Assembly (NCBI RefSeq): GCF_025821665.1 | Contig: NZ_JACKSJ010000232.1 | Coordinates: 1-35,405, forward strand | Direction of reading: 5' to 3' | DNA: 35,405 nt | DNA from: [Mycobacterium] manitobense | Lineage (GTDB): Bacteria; Actinomycetota; Actinomycetes; Mycobacteriales; Mycobacteriaceae | Shown: one piece after another, positions 6,402-13,070 of the stretch | How the letters are laid out: every line of letters begins with the position of its first letter | Position numbering within the stretch: the stretch's first letter is position 1 | The notes under the pieces: generated by a model | What the model was told of the DNA's origin: nothing | Seen by the model: only the letters and a program-made list of their open reading frames with translations | The model's database searches: none | Position numbers and translations under genes: made by a program

Positions 6402-7007
6402 ATGTCGCGACCAGTGACCACCTACGTGTACGCCGATGATCCGATCCTCGAGGCCGGCGTAGTCAGTCAACTCCGCCCGAGGGCCGAGATCGCGGTCGTC
6501 GACTCCGCGCGCCTGCACGGCGCCGAGGTCGCGATCGCCGTCGCCGATGTGCTGGACGGCGCGACCGTCCGGATTCTTCACTCACTGCGCAAAGCCGGTG
6601 TGCGACACACCCTTCTGCTGTTGGGCGCCGTCGACGAACAGGCCGTGACGACGGCGGCCCAGGCCGGTGTGAGCGGCGTGCTGCGGCGTGCAGAGGCGAC
6701 ATCCGATGTCCTCGTGCGCACGGTGGCCGAGGTCGCCGCCGGCCGCGGCGTCGTCCCCCGCGACGTGCCCGGCCGGCTGGGCGGGATGACGCCGCAGCCG
6801 GTCATGCGGCGGTTCGACAAGCTCTCCCAGCGCGAGGCCGACGTGCTGCGCCTGATCGCCGACGGCCTCGACACCGACGAGATCGCCCGCACGCTGTGCT
6901 ACAGCCAGCGCACCGTGAAGAACGTGCTGCACGGCATCACCACCCGGCTGCAGCTGCGCAACCGGTCACACGCCGTCGCCTACGCGGTGCGCGAGGGCCT
7001 GATCTGA
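6402..7007 (+). CDS. LuxR/NarL-type regulator with a degenerate receiver domain
   Basis: A 201-aa protein with an N-terminal receiver-like half (about 1-115) and a C-terminal LuxR-type helix-turn-helix. The latter has KLSQREADVLRLIADGLDTD (about 140) and IARTLCYSQRTVKNVLHGI, then LQLRNRSHAVAYAVREG. The receiver keeps an acidic pair (ADDPIL) near the N-terminus. The phospho-acceptor position, normally an Asp after the third strand (as in LLDLRMP), reads EVAIAVADVLDG, so Val or Ala appears to replace it. The protein therefore probably does not respond to a classical kinase, and no histidine kinase is adjacent. The ATG at 6402 has a strong SD (GGGAGGAAG). Its 3' end overlaps the convergent STAND/SARP gene by 28 bp. 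Targets are unknown. It is absent from the M. tuberculosis sigA-Rv2704 junction as I recall it. Confidence 0.85.
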   Translation: MSRPVTTYVYADDPILEAGVVSQLRPRAEIAVVDSARLHGAEVAIAVADVLDGATVRILHSLRKAGVRHTLLLLGAVDEQAVTTAAQAGVSGVLRRAEATSDVLVRTVAEVAAGRGVVPRDVPGRLGGMTPQPVMRRFDKLSQREADVLRLIADGLDTDEIARTLCYSQRTVKNVLHGITTRLQLRNRSHAVAYAVREGLI

Positions 7008-8869
7008 TCGGCCCCGGCCGACCGGCCCCGGCGCACGAGCGTCGGCACCCCGAGTTCCGCGCGGATCCGCGCGTGTTCGCGGCGCACATACTCGGCTGAC
7101 CCCGCGTCGCCGAGTTCGGCATGCAGGTCGGCCAGCACCAGCCAGCCGGTGTCCTGCTCGGGTTCGAGCTGCACCGAACGCTCGGCCGCGGCGAGCGCCC
7201 GGTCATGCTCGCCGAGCGCCAGGTGGTCGGCGGCCAGCGCTGCGGCCACCGCGGCGGCCTTGTGCCGCAACCGGTCCCGCTCCCCTTCGACGTGCGCCAT
7301 GCCGGTCAACTCCGGTAGCAGGTCGCCGGTGTACAGGTCGAGGGCCGCCCGGCGCGCCGCCAGCCGGCCGGCGACGTCACCGCGCGCCGCCAGCCTGCCC
7401 GCCCTCGCCACGGCGTCGGCGAACGCCACGACGTCGACCGCTGCGGACTCGGGCAGACACAGCCGGTAAGACTCACCGCGCCGGTCGACACTCACGCCGT
7501 GTTCGACGAGCAGGCGGCGCGCACTCGACACCGCCACCTGCAACCGGTGCGCCGCCACGGAATGCTGCACCCCGGGCCACAGCAGGTCCTCGAGGTACTC
7601 GCAGTGGTGGTCGCGGCCCGGCGCCAGGGCCAGGATCTGCAGCACGCGACGCGCCTGCGGCCGCAGGGCGTCCAGCGCGACGGCCCGCCCGCCCGCCTCG
7701 ATTCCGAACTCGCCGAAGCATCGAACGATCATGGCCGGCACACTCGCGGTCCCGGCTGGTGCCCGGCCACGCCCCCACTCCGGCACAAGCACATCGACCG
7801 ACGTTGCCGCCGTGCTCAATTCGTTGGATGCGACGGTCTTCGCCAGCCGTGACACCTGCGCGCAGCGGCGGTACCACTGCTGCGCCTCGGCCACGCCGTA
7901 CTCCTCGACGAGGGCCAGTTCGAGATGGGTGCGCAGCACCTCGTGATAGCGGAAGTGCCTGCCGCCGTCGTCGGTCGACGTGAACAGTTGCGCCGCTTCG
8001 AGTTCGGACAGGATGCGGTGGCTGCCGGTGGCGCCGAGCAGGGCGTCGCAGACCTCGCCGGACATCCGCTCCAACGGCGCAGTGCGGAGCAGGAATTCGC
8101 GGCGGTCGGCGGACAGCTGATGGAGGACGTTGCGCGTCAGGTAGGACCGGACGTGACGGCACCGCCCGCCGAGGTGCGCGACGGCCCGGTGCCGATCGGC
8201 GGCGCTGCGCTGCGCGGTGGCCAGTTGGAACAGCCACAGCGCGGCGGCCCATCCGCCGGTGCTGCGGGCCAGGGCGGTGGCGGCGTCCGGCCGCAGGGGG
8301 CAGCCGTACACCGCGGCGAACAACTCCTCGATCTCCGATGTGCGGAACCGCAGGTCGTCACCGCCGATCTCGCCGAGCGACCCGGACACCCGCAACCGCG
8401 GGACGTTGACGTCCGGGGTGCGCCGCGACGCGCAGACGACTCGCAGACGGCGGGGCCGCAGCGCCAGGAACTGCTCCAGTGCCCGCTCGGCCGCCGAGCC
8501 GGCGATGGCGTGCACGTCGTCGAGGAACAGCACCGCACCCGGACCCGTCCACCGGTCGAGAGCCGCGAGCAGTCCGGCCGTCGAGGCCACGTCGGCGATG
8601 TCCGCCAGCCCGCCGAGCGCACCGGCCAGATGTGCGATGAACCGGTTCTCGCAGGTGTCGTCCTCGGTGACGCCGTACCACCCCACGGGCACCTGCGCCG
8701 CGGCGGCCAGATGCGACAGCAAGGTGGTCTTCCCACACCCGGCCGGTGCCACCACCATCGTGGTCGCGGCCGGTGCCGTCAGCCGGTCGCGGACCAGGCC
8801 GGCCGGCTCGGGTGCGCGCAACTTCTCCCGCAACACCGTGCATCTGCCGGTATCCGTCGTGAGCTCCAC
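6980..8869 (-). CDS. STAND-ATPase / SARP (BTAD) transcriptional regulator
   Basis: A 629-aa regulator. Residues about 10-330 form a MalT-like STAND NTPase: Walker A APAGCGKTT (about 41-49), Walker B VLFLDDVHAI (about 113-122), and CASRRTPDV (about 146). Residues about 381-470 form an OmpR/SARP-type winged helix (MIVRCFGEFGIEAGG, then VLQILALAPG and AAHRLQVAVSSARRLL). The C-terminus (about 478-612) is a bacterial transcriptional activation domain (BTAD) with TPR-like helices. MalT's long superhelical sensor and LuxR HTH are absent. GTG 8869 was chosen because TACGCT lies 6 nt upstream (leaderless); a TTG at 8893 is the alternative. It is divergent from the O-methyltransferase gene and convergent with the LuxR-type gene. 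The ligand is unknown. Confidence 0.85.
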   Translation of the reverse strand: MELTTDTGRCTVLREKLRAPEPAGLVRDRLTAPAATTMVVAPAGCGKTTLLSHLAAAAQVPVGWYGVTEDDTCENRFIAHLAGALGGLADIADVASTAGLLAALDRWTGPGAVLFLDDVHAIAGSAAERALEQFLALRPRRLRVVCASRRTPDVNVPRLRVSGSLGEIGGDDLRFRTSEIEELFAAVYGCPLRPDAATALARSTGGWAAALWLFQLATAQRSAADRHRAVAHLGGRCRHVRSYLTRNVLHQLSADRREFLLRTAPLERMSGEVCDALLGATGSHRILSELEAAQLFTSTDDGGRHFRYHEVLRTHLELALVEEYGVAEAQQWYRRCAQVSRLAKTVASNELSTAATSVDVLVPEWGRGRAPAGTASVPAMIVRCFGEFGIEAGGRAVALDALRPQARRVLQILALAPGRDHHCEYLEDLLWPGVQHSVAAHRLQVAVSSARRLLVEHGVSVDRRGESYRLCLPESAAVDVVAFADAVARAGRLAARGDVAGRLAARRAALDLYTGDLLPELTGMAHVEGERDRLRHKAAAVAAALAADHLALGEHDRALAAAERSVQLEPEQDTGWLVLADLHAELGDAGSAEYVRREHARIRAELGVPTLVRRGRSAGADQIRPSRTA

Positions 8870-8875
8870 GGGCGC

Positions 8876-8881
8876 AGCGTA
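8876..8881 (-). promoter_or_regulatory. -10 element of the STAND/SARP gene
   Basis: TACGCT on the minus strand is followed by 6 nt (GCGCCC) and then GTG at 8869, consistent with a leaderless mRNA. The 16-bp palindrome at 8905-8920 ends 23 bp upstream of it. Confidence 0.5.
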
Positions 8882-8904
8882 TGACCGCGTCAACGATGTG
8901 GTTT

Positions 8905-8920
8905 GAGTAGTCGACTACTC
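8905..8920. promoter_or_regulatory. Perfect 16-bp palindrome in a divergent promoter (candidate operator)
   Basis: GAGTAGTCGACTACTC is a perfect inverted repeat with no central gap. Overlapping its right half is a short direct repeat, TCGACT-AC-TCGACT (8911-8924). It lies 18 bp upstream of the O-methyltransferase -10 and 23 bp upstream of the STAND/SARP -10, that is, across the -35 zone of both. This is where a dimeric repressor or activator would control both genes. The binding protein is unknown; either regulator of the cassette is a candidate. Confidence 0.65.
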
Positions 8921-8938
8921 GACTTGCGGCCTCGCCGG

Positions 8939-8944
8939 TAAAGT
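8939..8944 (+). promoter_or_regulatory. -10 element of the O-methyltransferase gene
   Basis: TAAAGT is followed by 8 nt (CCGGCCAC) and the GTG start at 8953, again the leaderless arrangement. No Shine-Dalgarno is present. Confidence 0.55.
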
Positions 8945-8952
8945 CCGGCCAC

Positions 8953-10047
8953 GTGCCCGAGAAGTCTTTCAAAGCCCCACCGGCACGGCTGATCGCCGCG
9001 GTCGACAAGGTACGCGCCGGCCTGCAGCGGCTGCACCGGTCCACCGTGCCGGGCAACATCGCGATGCTCGAACTGGCCACCGGCGCGTGGACGACGGCGG
9101 CGCTCTACACGGCGGCGAAACTCGGCATCCCCGATCAGCTGGCGAGTGGACCCGCCCACGCGAACGACATCGCCAAACGGATCGGCGCCCACCCGGAGTC
9201 CGTCTACCGGCTGATGCGGGCGCTCGCCGGCAAGGGTGTGCTCACGCAGCGCCGCGACGGCCGGTTCGCACTGACCCGCGTCGGCGACGCGCTGCGCTCC
9301 GACTCCGACGGCTCGCTGCGCGACATGGTGCTGTTCATAGGGCACCCGATGCGCTGGGAGGACTGGGGCAACCTGGAGCACTCCGTGCGTACCGGGCAGA
9401 CCGCCACCGAGATGCTGCGCGGCATGCCCGTGTGGGACTTCCTCGCCGTGAACCCGGAGTTCGCCGAGGTGTTCAACCGGGCGATGACGGCCACCAGCGG
9501 GCTGACCGACGAGGCCGCGCTGAGTTGCTACGACTTCACCGGCTCGAAGCTGGTGGTCGACGTGGGCGGCGGGCACGGCGCACTGCTGTCGACCATCCTG
9601 CGCAGTGCGCCCGACGCCAGGGGCGTGCTCTTCGACCAGCCGTCGGTGGTGGAGAACGCAGGCCCGACACTCGCGGCGGCCGGCGTCGCCGAGCGCACCA
9701 CGACGGCGGGCGGTTCGTTCATGGAGTCGGTGCCCGACGGTGGCGACGTCTACGTGATGAAGAACATCATCCACGACTGGTACGACGACGACGCGGTGCG
9801 CATCCTGCGCACCATCCGCACGTCGATCGCCGACGGCGGCAAGCTGCTCCTGCTGGAGATGGTGCTGCCGGAACGGCCGTCGTCGTTCATCGGCCTGATG
9901 CTCGACCTCGAGATGCTCGTCACCGCCGGCGGCAAGGAGCGCACCAGAGCGGAATACGCGAACCTCCTCGCCCGGTCCGGCTTCCGCCTGCACCGGGTGG
10001 TCGACACCGTCACCCCGCTGTCGATCATCGAAGCGGTACCTGTGTGA
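8953..10047 (+). CDS. SAM-dependent class-2 O-methyltransferase
   Basis: A 364-aa methyltransferase of the plant-COMT/hydroxyneurosporene type. Residues about 30-115 form the winged-helix dimerisation domain (LELATGAWTTAALYTAAKLG, then YRLMRALAGKGVL). The C-terminal Rossmann domain shows SAM motif I VVDVGGGHG (about 198-206). The catalytic-His motif is MKNIIHDWYDDD (about 269-280) and is followed by GGKLLLLEMVLPE. Relatives methylate hydroxyls of aromatic or polyketide metabolites; the substrate here cannot be told. The GTG start is set by the -10 at 8939. The stop overlaps the RidA-family GTG by 4 nt (GTGA at 10044-10047), so the two are translationally coupled. I do not recall a counterpart at this place in M. 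tuberculosis, so it looks like an insertion. Confidence 0.92.
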   Translation: MPEKSFKAPPARLIAAVDKVRAGLQRLHRSTVPGNIAMLELATGAWTTAALYTAAKLGIPDQLASGPAHANDIAKRIGAHPESVYRLMRALAGKGVLTQRRDGRFALTRVGDALRSDSDGSLRDMVLFIGHPMRWEDWGNLEHSVRTGQTATEMLRGMPVWDFLAVNPEFAEVFNRAMTATSGLTDEAALSCYDFTGSKLVVDVGGGHGALLSTILRSAPDARGVLFDQPSVVENAGPTLAAAGVAERTTTAGGSFMESVPDGGDVYVMKNIIHDWYDDDAVRILRTIRTSIADGGKLLLLEMVLPERPSSFIGLMLDLEMLVTAGGKERTRAEYANLLARSGFRLHRVVDTVTPLSIIEAVPV

Positions 10048-10451
10048 CGCCCGACCGCATCGCGGTCGGATCGGGTTCGGAGTACGAGGCCGCGGTCGGC
10101 TACTCGCGGGCCGTGCGTGTCGGCCCGATGGTCGCGGTGGCGGGCACCACCGGCGCGGGTTCCGGCGCCGCGGCACAGACCAGGGACGCGCTGCGGCGGA
10201 TCGCCGCGGCGCTGGCCGAGGTGGACGCGACGCTGTCCGACGTGGTGCGCACCCGGATGTACGTCACCGACATCGCGTGCTGGCGCGAGGTCGGCGCCGT
10301 GCACGCCGAATTCTTCGGCGACATCCGCCCGGTCACCACGATGGTCGAGGTGTCGGCGCTCATCGCGCCCGAACTCCTCGTCGAGGTGGAGGCCGACGCC
10401 TACATCGGCTCCACGACAGCCGGGAACACCCCGTCGTCGCCCGGCGGGTAG
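10044..10451 (+). CDS. RidA/YjgF/UK114-family protein
   Basis: A 135-aa protein in the Rv2704 position. Archetypal RidA deaminates reactive enamines/imines such as 2-aminoacrylate. The fold motifs are present: VGPMVAVAGTTG (about 27-38), AQTRDALRRIAAALAEVDATLSDVVRTRMYVTDI (about 45-78) and the terminal LLVEVEADAYI. The substrate-carboxylate arginine of RidA (PARSCVEV context) is not visible: the equivalent stretch is PVTTMVEVS. It therefore probably belongs to a non-archetypal Rid subfamily without that deaminase activity. The GTG 10044 start comes from the 4-nt overlap with the methyltransferase stop. The last 52 bp overlap the convergent DUF952 gene. Confidence 0.9.
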   Translation: MTPDRIAVGSGSEYEAAVGYSRAVRVGPMVAVAGTTGAGSGAAAQTRDALRRIAAALAEVDATLSDVVRTRMYVTDIACWREVGAVHAEFFGDIRPVTTMVEVSALIAPELLVEVEADAYIGSTTAGNTPSSPGG

Positions 10452-10789
10452 GGCGTGACCCGCAGCACCGCCGCGACCGGCAGCGGTCCGTACAGGTGCG
10501 GGAAGAGCATGCCGCCGGGGTCGGTGGGCACGCCCGGCTCCCATCGCACCTCCGCCGACAGCAGCGCGGGGTCGATGTGCAGCAGCACCAGATCGGTGCG
10601 CCCGGCGTAGAGCCGGTTGGCCGGCAGGTGCACCTGGCCCGGTGCGGACAGGTGCACGAAGCCCACCGCGTCGAGCGACGGCGGGCGATGTTCTCCGTGA
10701 CCCAGCGCCACCTGCCAGTCCGCGGCCGGGCAGAGGTGCACCAGCAAAGGCGTTCGCGCGGGTGGTTTCCGCGGTGAATCTGGGTACAT
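10400..10789 (-). CDS. DUF952 family protein
   Basis: A 129-aa protein with the DUF952 signature: LLVHLCPAADWQVAL near the N-terminus, GFVHLSAPGQVHLPANRLYAG in the middle (split here as GFVHLS and LPANRLYAG features), LVLLHIDPALL, and FPHLYGPLPVAAVLRV. The ATG at 10789 was chosen because the homologous region starts soon after it and a GGAGGGCAGG stretch lies upstream; an in-frame extension to 10909 has no family similarity. The biochemical role of DUF952 is unknown. The gene occupies the Rv2705c position. Its 3' end runs 52 bp into the RidA-family gene on the other strand. Confidence 0.8.
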   Translation of the reverse strand: MYPDSPRKPPARTPLLVHLCPAADWQVALGHGEHRPPSLDAVGFVHLSAPGQVHLPANRLYAGRTDLVLLHIDPALLSAEVRWEPGVPTDPGGMLFPHLYGPLPVAAVLRVTPYPPGDDGVFPAVVEPM

Positions 10790-10854
10790 ACGTCTAGCCT
10801 GCCCTCCTGGCAACACGGGGTGACGTGAGACACGACACACCGGTGAACCCCCGG

Positions 10855-10880
10855 GGAACAAGGCCGGAACCGAATACGTC
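10855..10880 (+). promoter_or_regulatory. Possible SigE/SigH-like promoter upstream of the DUF7455 gene
   Basis: GGAAC (10855-10859) and CGTC (10877-10880) are separated by 17 bp, close to the mycobacterial SigE/SigH pattern GGAAC-N16-20-CGTT, with one mismatch in the -10 core. The start codon lies 64 bp downstream. Weak evidence on its own. Confidence 0.3.
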
Positions 10881-10944
10881 TGACACAGTAGAGATACGCG
10901 GTAGGGCATGATCCCGCACCGCGCCGGCTAGAAACGGAGGAGCC

Positions 10945-11136
10945 ATGACCGCAACTCTGACCAGTCCCGAACTCACCCGGGCTGATCGCTGCGATCGCTG
11001 CGGTGCCGCCGCCCGGGTGCGCGCGAAGCTGCCTTCGGGTTCCGAGCTGCTGTTCTGTCAGCACCACGCCAACGAGCACGAGGCCAAGTTGGTAGAGCTC
11101 GCCGCGATCATCGAAGTGAGCCCGTCGGACTCGTAG
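10945..11136 (+). CDS. DUF7455-like small zinc-finger protein
   Basis: A 63-aa protein conserved next to sigB in actinobacteria. A CDRCGAAARVRAKLPSG motif (Cys about 13 and 16) and a second Cys/His cluster, LLFCQHHANEH (about 34-44), suggest one bound zinc. The preceding ACGGAGGAGCC gives a strong ribosome binding site 4-8 nt before the ATG. The function is unknown. It has no signal peptide or membrane helix and stands alone between DUF952 (divergent) and the YihY gene. Confidence 0.85.
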   Translation: MTATLTSPELTRADRCDRCGAAARVRAKLPSGSELLFCQHHANEHEAKLVELAAIIEVSPSDS

Positions 11137-11199
11137 GGCCACTCCGACGAGCACCGCTTATGGGCAGTAGCGCATTTCTTCGGTAATGCTGGTCTGGTC

Positions 11200-12210
11200 A
11201 TGACTGACCAGCCGGCTCCGATCCCCCCGTCGCGTCATCACATCTGGCGAACCACACGACGCACTCTGTCGAAGAGTTGGGACGACTCGATCTTCTCGGA
11301 GTCGGCCCAGGCGGCGTTCTGGTGCGCGCTGTCCCTGCCGCCGCTGCTGCTCGGGATGCTCGGCAGCCTGGCCTACATCGCCCCGCTGTTCGGCGCGGAG
11401 ACGCTGCCCGCAATCCAGGACCAGATCATCGGGACCGCGAACAGCTTCTTCTCGCCCAACGTCGTCAACGAGATCATCGAGCCGACGGTGCGCGACATCG
11501 TCGCGGGCGCACGGGGCGAGGTGGTGTCGGTCGGCTTCGTCATCTCGCTGTGGGCCGGCTCGTCGGCGGTGTCGGCGTTCGTCGACTCGATCGTGGAGGC
11601 ACACGATCAGACGCCGCTGCGACACCCGGTGCGCCAACGGTTCTACGCGCTGGGCCTCTACGTGGTGGCGCTGGTGCTGGCGATCGCGACCGCGCCGCTG
11701 CTGGCGCTCGGCCCGCAGAAGATCGCGCAGTACATCCCCGACAGCTGGGACCACGTACTGCGGTACGGGTATTGGCCGCTGCTGTTCCTGAGCCTGATGA
11801 TCGCGGTGAACCTGCTCTACCGGGTGTCGCTGCCGAAACCGCTGCCGTCGCACCGGCTCCTGCTCGGGGCGGCGCTGGCCACGGTGGTGTTCCTGATCGC
11901 GACACTGGGCCTGCGGGTGTATCTGACGTACATCACCAGCACCGGTTACACCTACGGTGCGCTCGCCACCCCGATCGCGTTCCTGCTGTTCGCGTTCTTC
12001 CTCGGATTCGCGATCATGATCGGCGCGGAACTCAACGCCGCCATCCAGGAGGAGTGGCCGGCGCCGGTGACCCACGCCCACCGGCTGCGCGGTTGGTTGG
12101 GAGACAAGGCCGAGTCGATCAACTCCACGGCGTCCGCCGCCGTCGCGAAGCCCGCGGGCACGCCGCCGACCGCCGATCCGAGCGTGGCCGCACCGCGGCC
12201 CGCCGATTAG
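11200..12210 (+). CDS. YihY/BrkB-family inner-membrane protein
   Basis: A 336-aa polytopic protein with about six hydrophobic segments, at roughly residues 38-62, 107-127, 150-170, 187-207, 222-242 and 258-280. A charged Ala/Pro-rich tail follows (about 290-336). The family motif near the first helix (WDDSIFSESAQAAFWCALSLPP) and LWAGSSAVSAFVDSI are visible. YihY/BrkB proteins were once misnamed RNase BN, and their transport or structural role is unresolved. It corresponds to Rv2707. The ATG at 11200 has TAATGC 10 nt upstream, a poor leaderless fit, and no SD. The stop overlaps the stop of the convergent DUF3039 gene by 4 bp. Confidence 0.9.
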   Translation: MTDQPAPIPPSRHHIWRTTRRTLSKSWDDSIFSESAQAAFWCALSLPPLLLGMLGSLAYIAPLFGAETLPAIQDQIIGTANSFFSPNVVNEIIEPTVRDIVAGARGEVVSVGFVISLWAGSSAVSAFVDSIVEAHDQTPLRHPVRQRFYALGLYVVALVLAIATAPLLALGPQKIAQYIPDSWDHVLRYGYWPLLFLSLMIAVNLLYRVSLPKPLPSHRLLLGAALATVVFLIATLGLRVYLTYITSTGYTYGALATPIAFLLFAFFLGFAIMIGAELNAAIQEEWPAPVTHAHRLRGWLGDKAESINSTASAAVAKPAGTPPTADPSVAAPRPAD

Positions 12211-12443
12211 GTCTTGAGCTGCTCGAAGATTCGCTTGCAGTCCGGGCAGACCGGGGAGCCGGGCTTGGCACTGCGGGTGACCGGGAACACCTCGCCGCAC
12301 AGGGCGACGACATGGGTGCCCATGACGGCGCTCTCGGCGATCTTGTCCTTCTTCACGTAGTGGAAGAACTTCGGCCGGTCACTGTCGGTGCCGTCGTCGA
12401 CCTGTTCGTCGGTCTCGGTGCGCTCGATGGTGTCGGTCTGCAT
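12207..12443 (-). CDS. DUF3039 protein
   Basis: A 78-aa protein of the actinobacterial DUF3039 family (Rv2708c position), function unknown. The N-terminus is acidic and disordered (ERTETDEQVDDGTDSD). The conserved part reads FFHYVKKDKI, then VALCGEVFPVTR and CPDCKRIFEQL, with Cys residues suggesting a zinc ribbon. CACAAT lies 6 nt before the ATG, a near-match to the TANNNT leaderless arrangement with C for the first T. It is convergent with YihY (stops overlap by 4 bp) and divergent from the DUF3099 gene. Confidence 0.88.
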   Translation of the reverse strand: MQTDTIERTETDEQVDDGTDSDRPKFFHYVKKDKIAESAVMGTHVVALCGEVFPVTRSAKPGSPVCPDCKRIFEQLKT

Positions 12444-12520
12444 GTGACCATTGTGCCTGGCAATGGATCGGTAAGAAATCCCACGAGCGCAGCGGGACCC
12501 GGCTGTGCCAGAGTGGAAGT

Positions 12521-12922
12521 ATGAAACACGGCCAGGAGCTGGGTTTCGACGACGAGGGTCGGCCCGTGCTGATCACCCGCGCCGCACCGGCCTACGAAGA
12601 CCAACACCGCGCCCGCGTGCGCAAGTACCTCTCGCTGATGGCGTTCCGGATCCCGGCGCTGATCCTCGCGGCGGTCGCCTACGACATCTGGGAGAACGGC
12701 CTGGTGTCGCTGGCCATCATCCTGGTGTCCGTGCCGCTACCGTGGATGGCCGTCCTCATCGCCAACGATCGCCCGCCGCGCCGCGCCGAGGAACCCCGCC
12801 GCTACGCGCACGGGCGGCGCATCCCGCTGTTCCCCACCGCCGAGCGGCCGGCGCTGGAATACCGGCCGCCCTCGGCGCCGCAACCGGATTCCGCGGAGTC
12901 CGGATACGACGTCCCGCGCTGA
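12521..12922 (+). CDS. DUF3099 membrane protein
   Basis: A 133-aa protein in the Rv2709 position, of unknown function. The N-terminus is soluble (LGFDDEGRPVLITRAAPAYEDQ). Two hydrophobic segments (about 42-57 and 60-80, with FRIPALILAAVAYDIWENG and SLAIILVSVPLPWMAVLIAN) form a membrane hairpin. A basic, Pro-rich cytoplasmic tail follows. The ATG is preceded by CAGAGT-GGAAGT, giving either a poor -10 (C for T) or a close-set SD. It lies 148 bp upstream of sigB on the same strand, but the sigB promoter elements occupy that gap. Confidence 0.85.
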   Translation: MKHGQELGFDDEGRPVLITRAAPAYEDQHRARVRKYLSLMAFRIPALILAAVAYDIWENGLVSLAIILVSVPLPWMAVLIANDRPPRRAEEPRRYAHGRRIPLFPTAERPALEYRPPSAPQPDSAESGYDVPR

Positions 12923-12939
12923 GCTCCCGACGCTTCCAA

Positions 12940-12958
12940 TCCTCAGGACATTCTCAGG
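12940..12958 (+). promoter_or_regulatory. MprA-box-like direct repeat upstream of sigB
   Basis: TCCTCAGG-ACA-TTCTCAGG is two 8-bp direct repeats (7 of 8 identical) with a 3-bp spacer, 19 bp in all and 11-bp period. This is the layout described for the binding site of the MprA response regulator, which is known to control sigB and sigE in M. tuberculosis. It lies about 82-101 bp before the predicted sigB transcription start. Confidence 0.55.
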
Positions 12959-13006
12959 TCTTCACCGAAAAAGCCCTGATCAAAAGGTGTGAAGCGGGAG
13001 AGGGGC

Positions 13007-13035
13007 GGGAACTACTAGCGGCACTTGGGCGTTAA
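13007..13035 (+). promoter_or_regulatory. sigB promoter of the SigE/SigH type
   Basis: GGGAAC (13007-13012), a 17-bp spacer and CGTT (13030-13033) match the ECF SigE/SigH consensus. sigB is an established SigE/SigH target in M. tuberculosis. Transcription would start near 13041, giving a leader of about 30 nt that contains the AGGAGG ribosome site at 13060-13065. Confidence 0.8.
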
Positions 13036-13070
13036 AGCTCATGACAGTTCTAGCCGAGCAGGAGGCCGTC

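Noticed and set aside
6295..10047. Mobile element as carrier of the regulatory cassette
   Set aside because: No transposase, integrase, tRNA gene, terminal inverted repeats or target duplications were seen, and base composition looks like the surroundings; only the altered synteny suggests insertion.
13041..13070. ATG 13041 as sigB start
   Set aside because: It coincides with the transcription start predicted from the SigE/SigH-type promoter and adds ten residues not in homologues, whereas ATG 13071 has a perfect AGGAGG.
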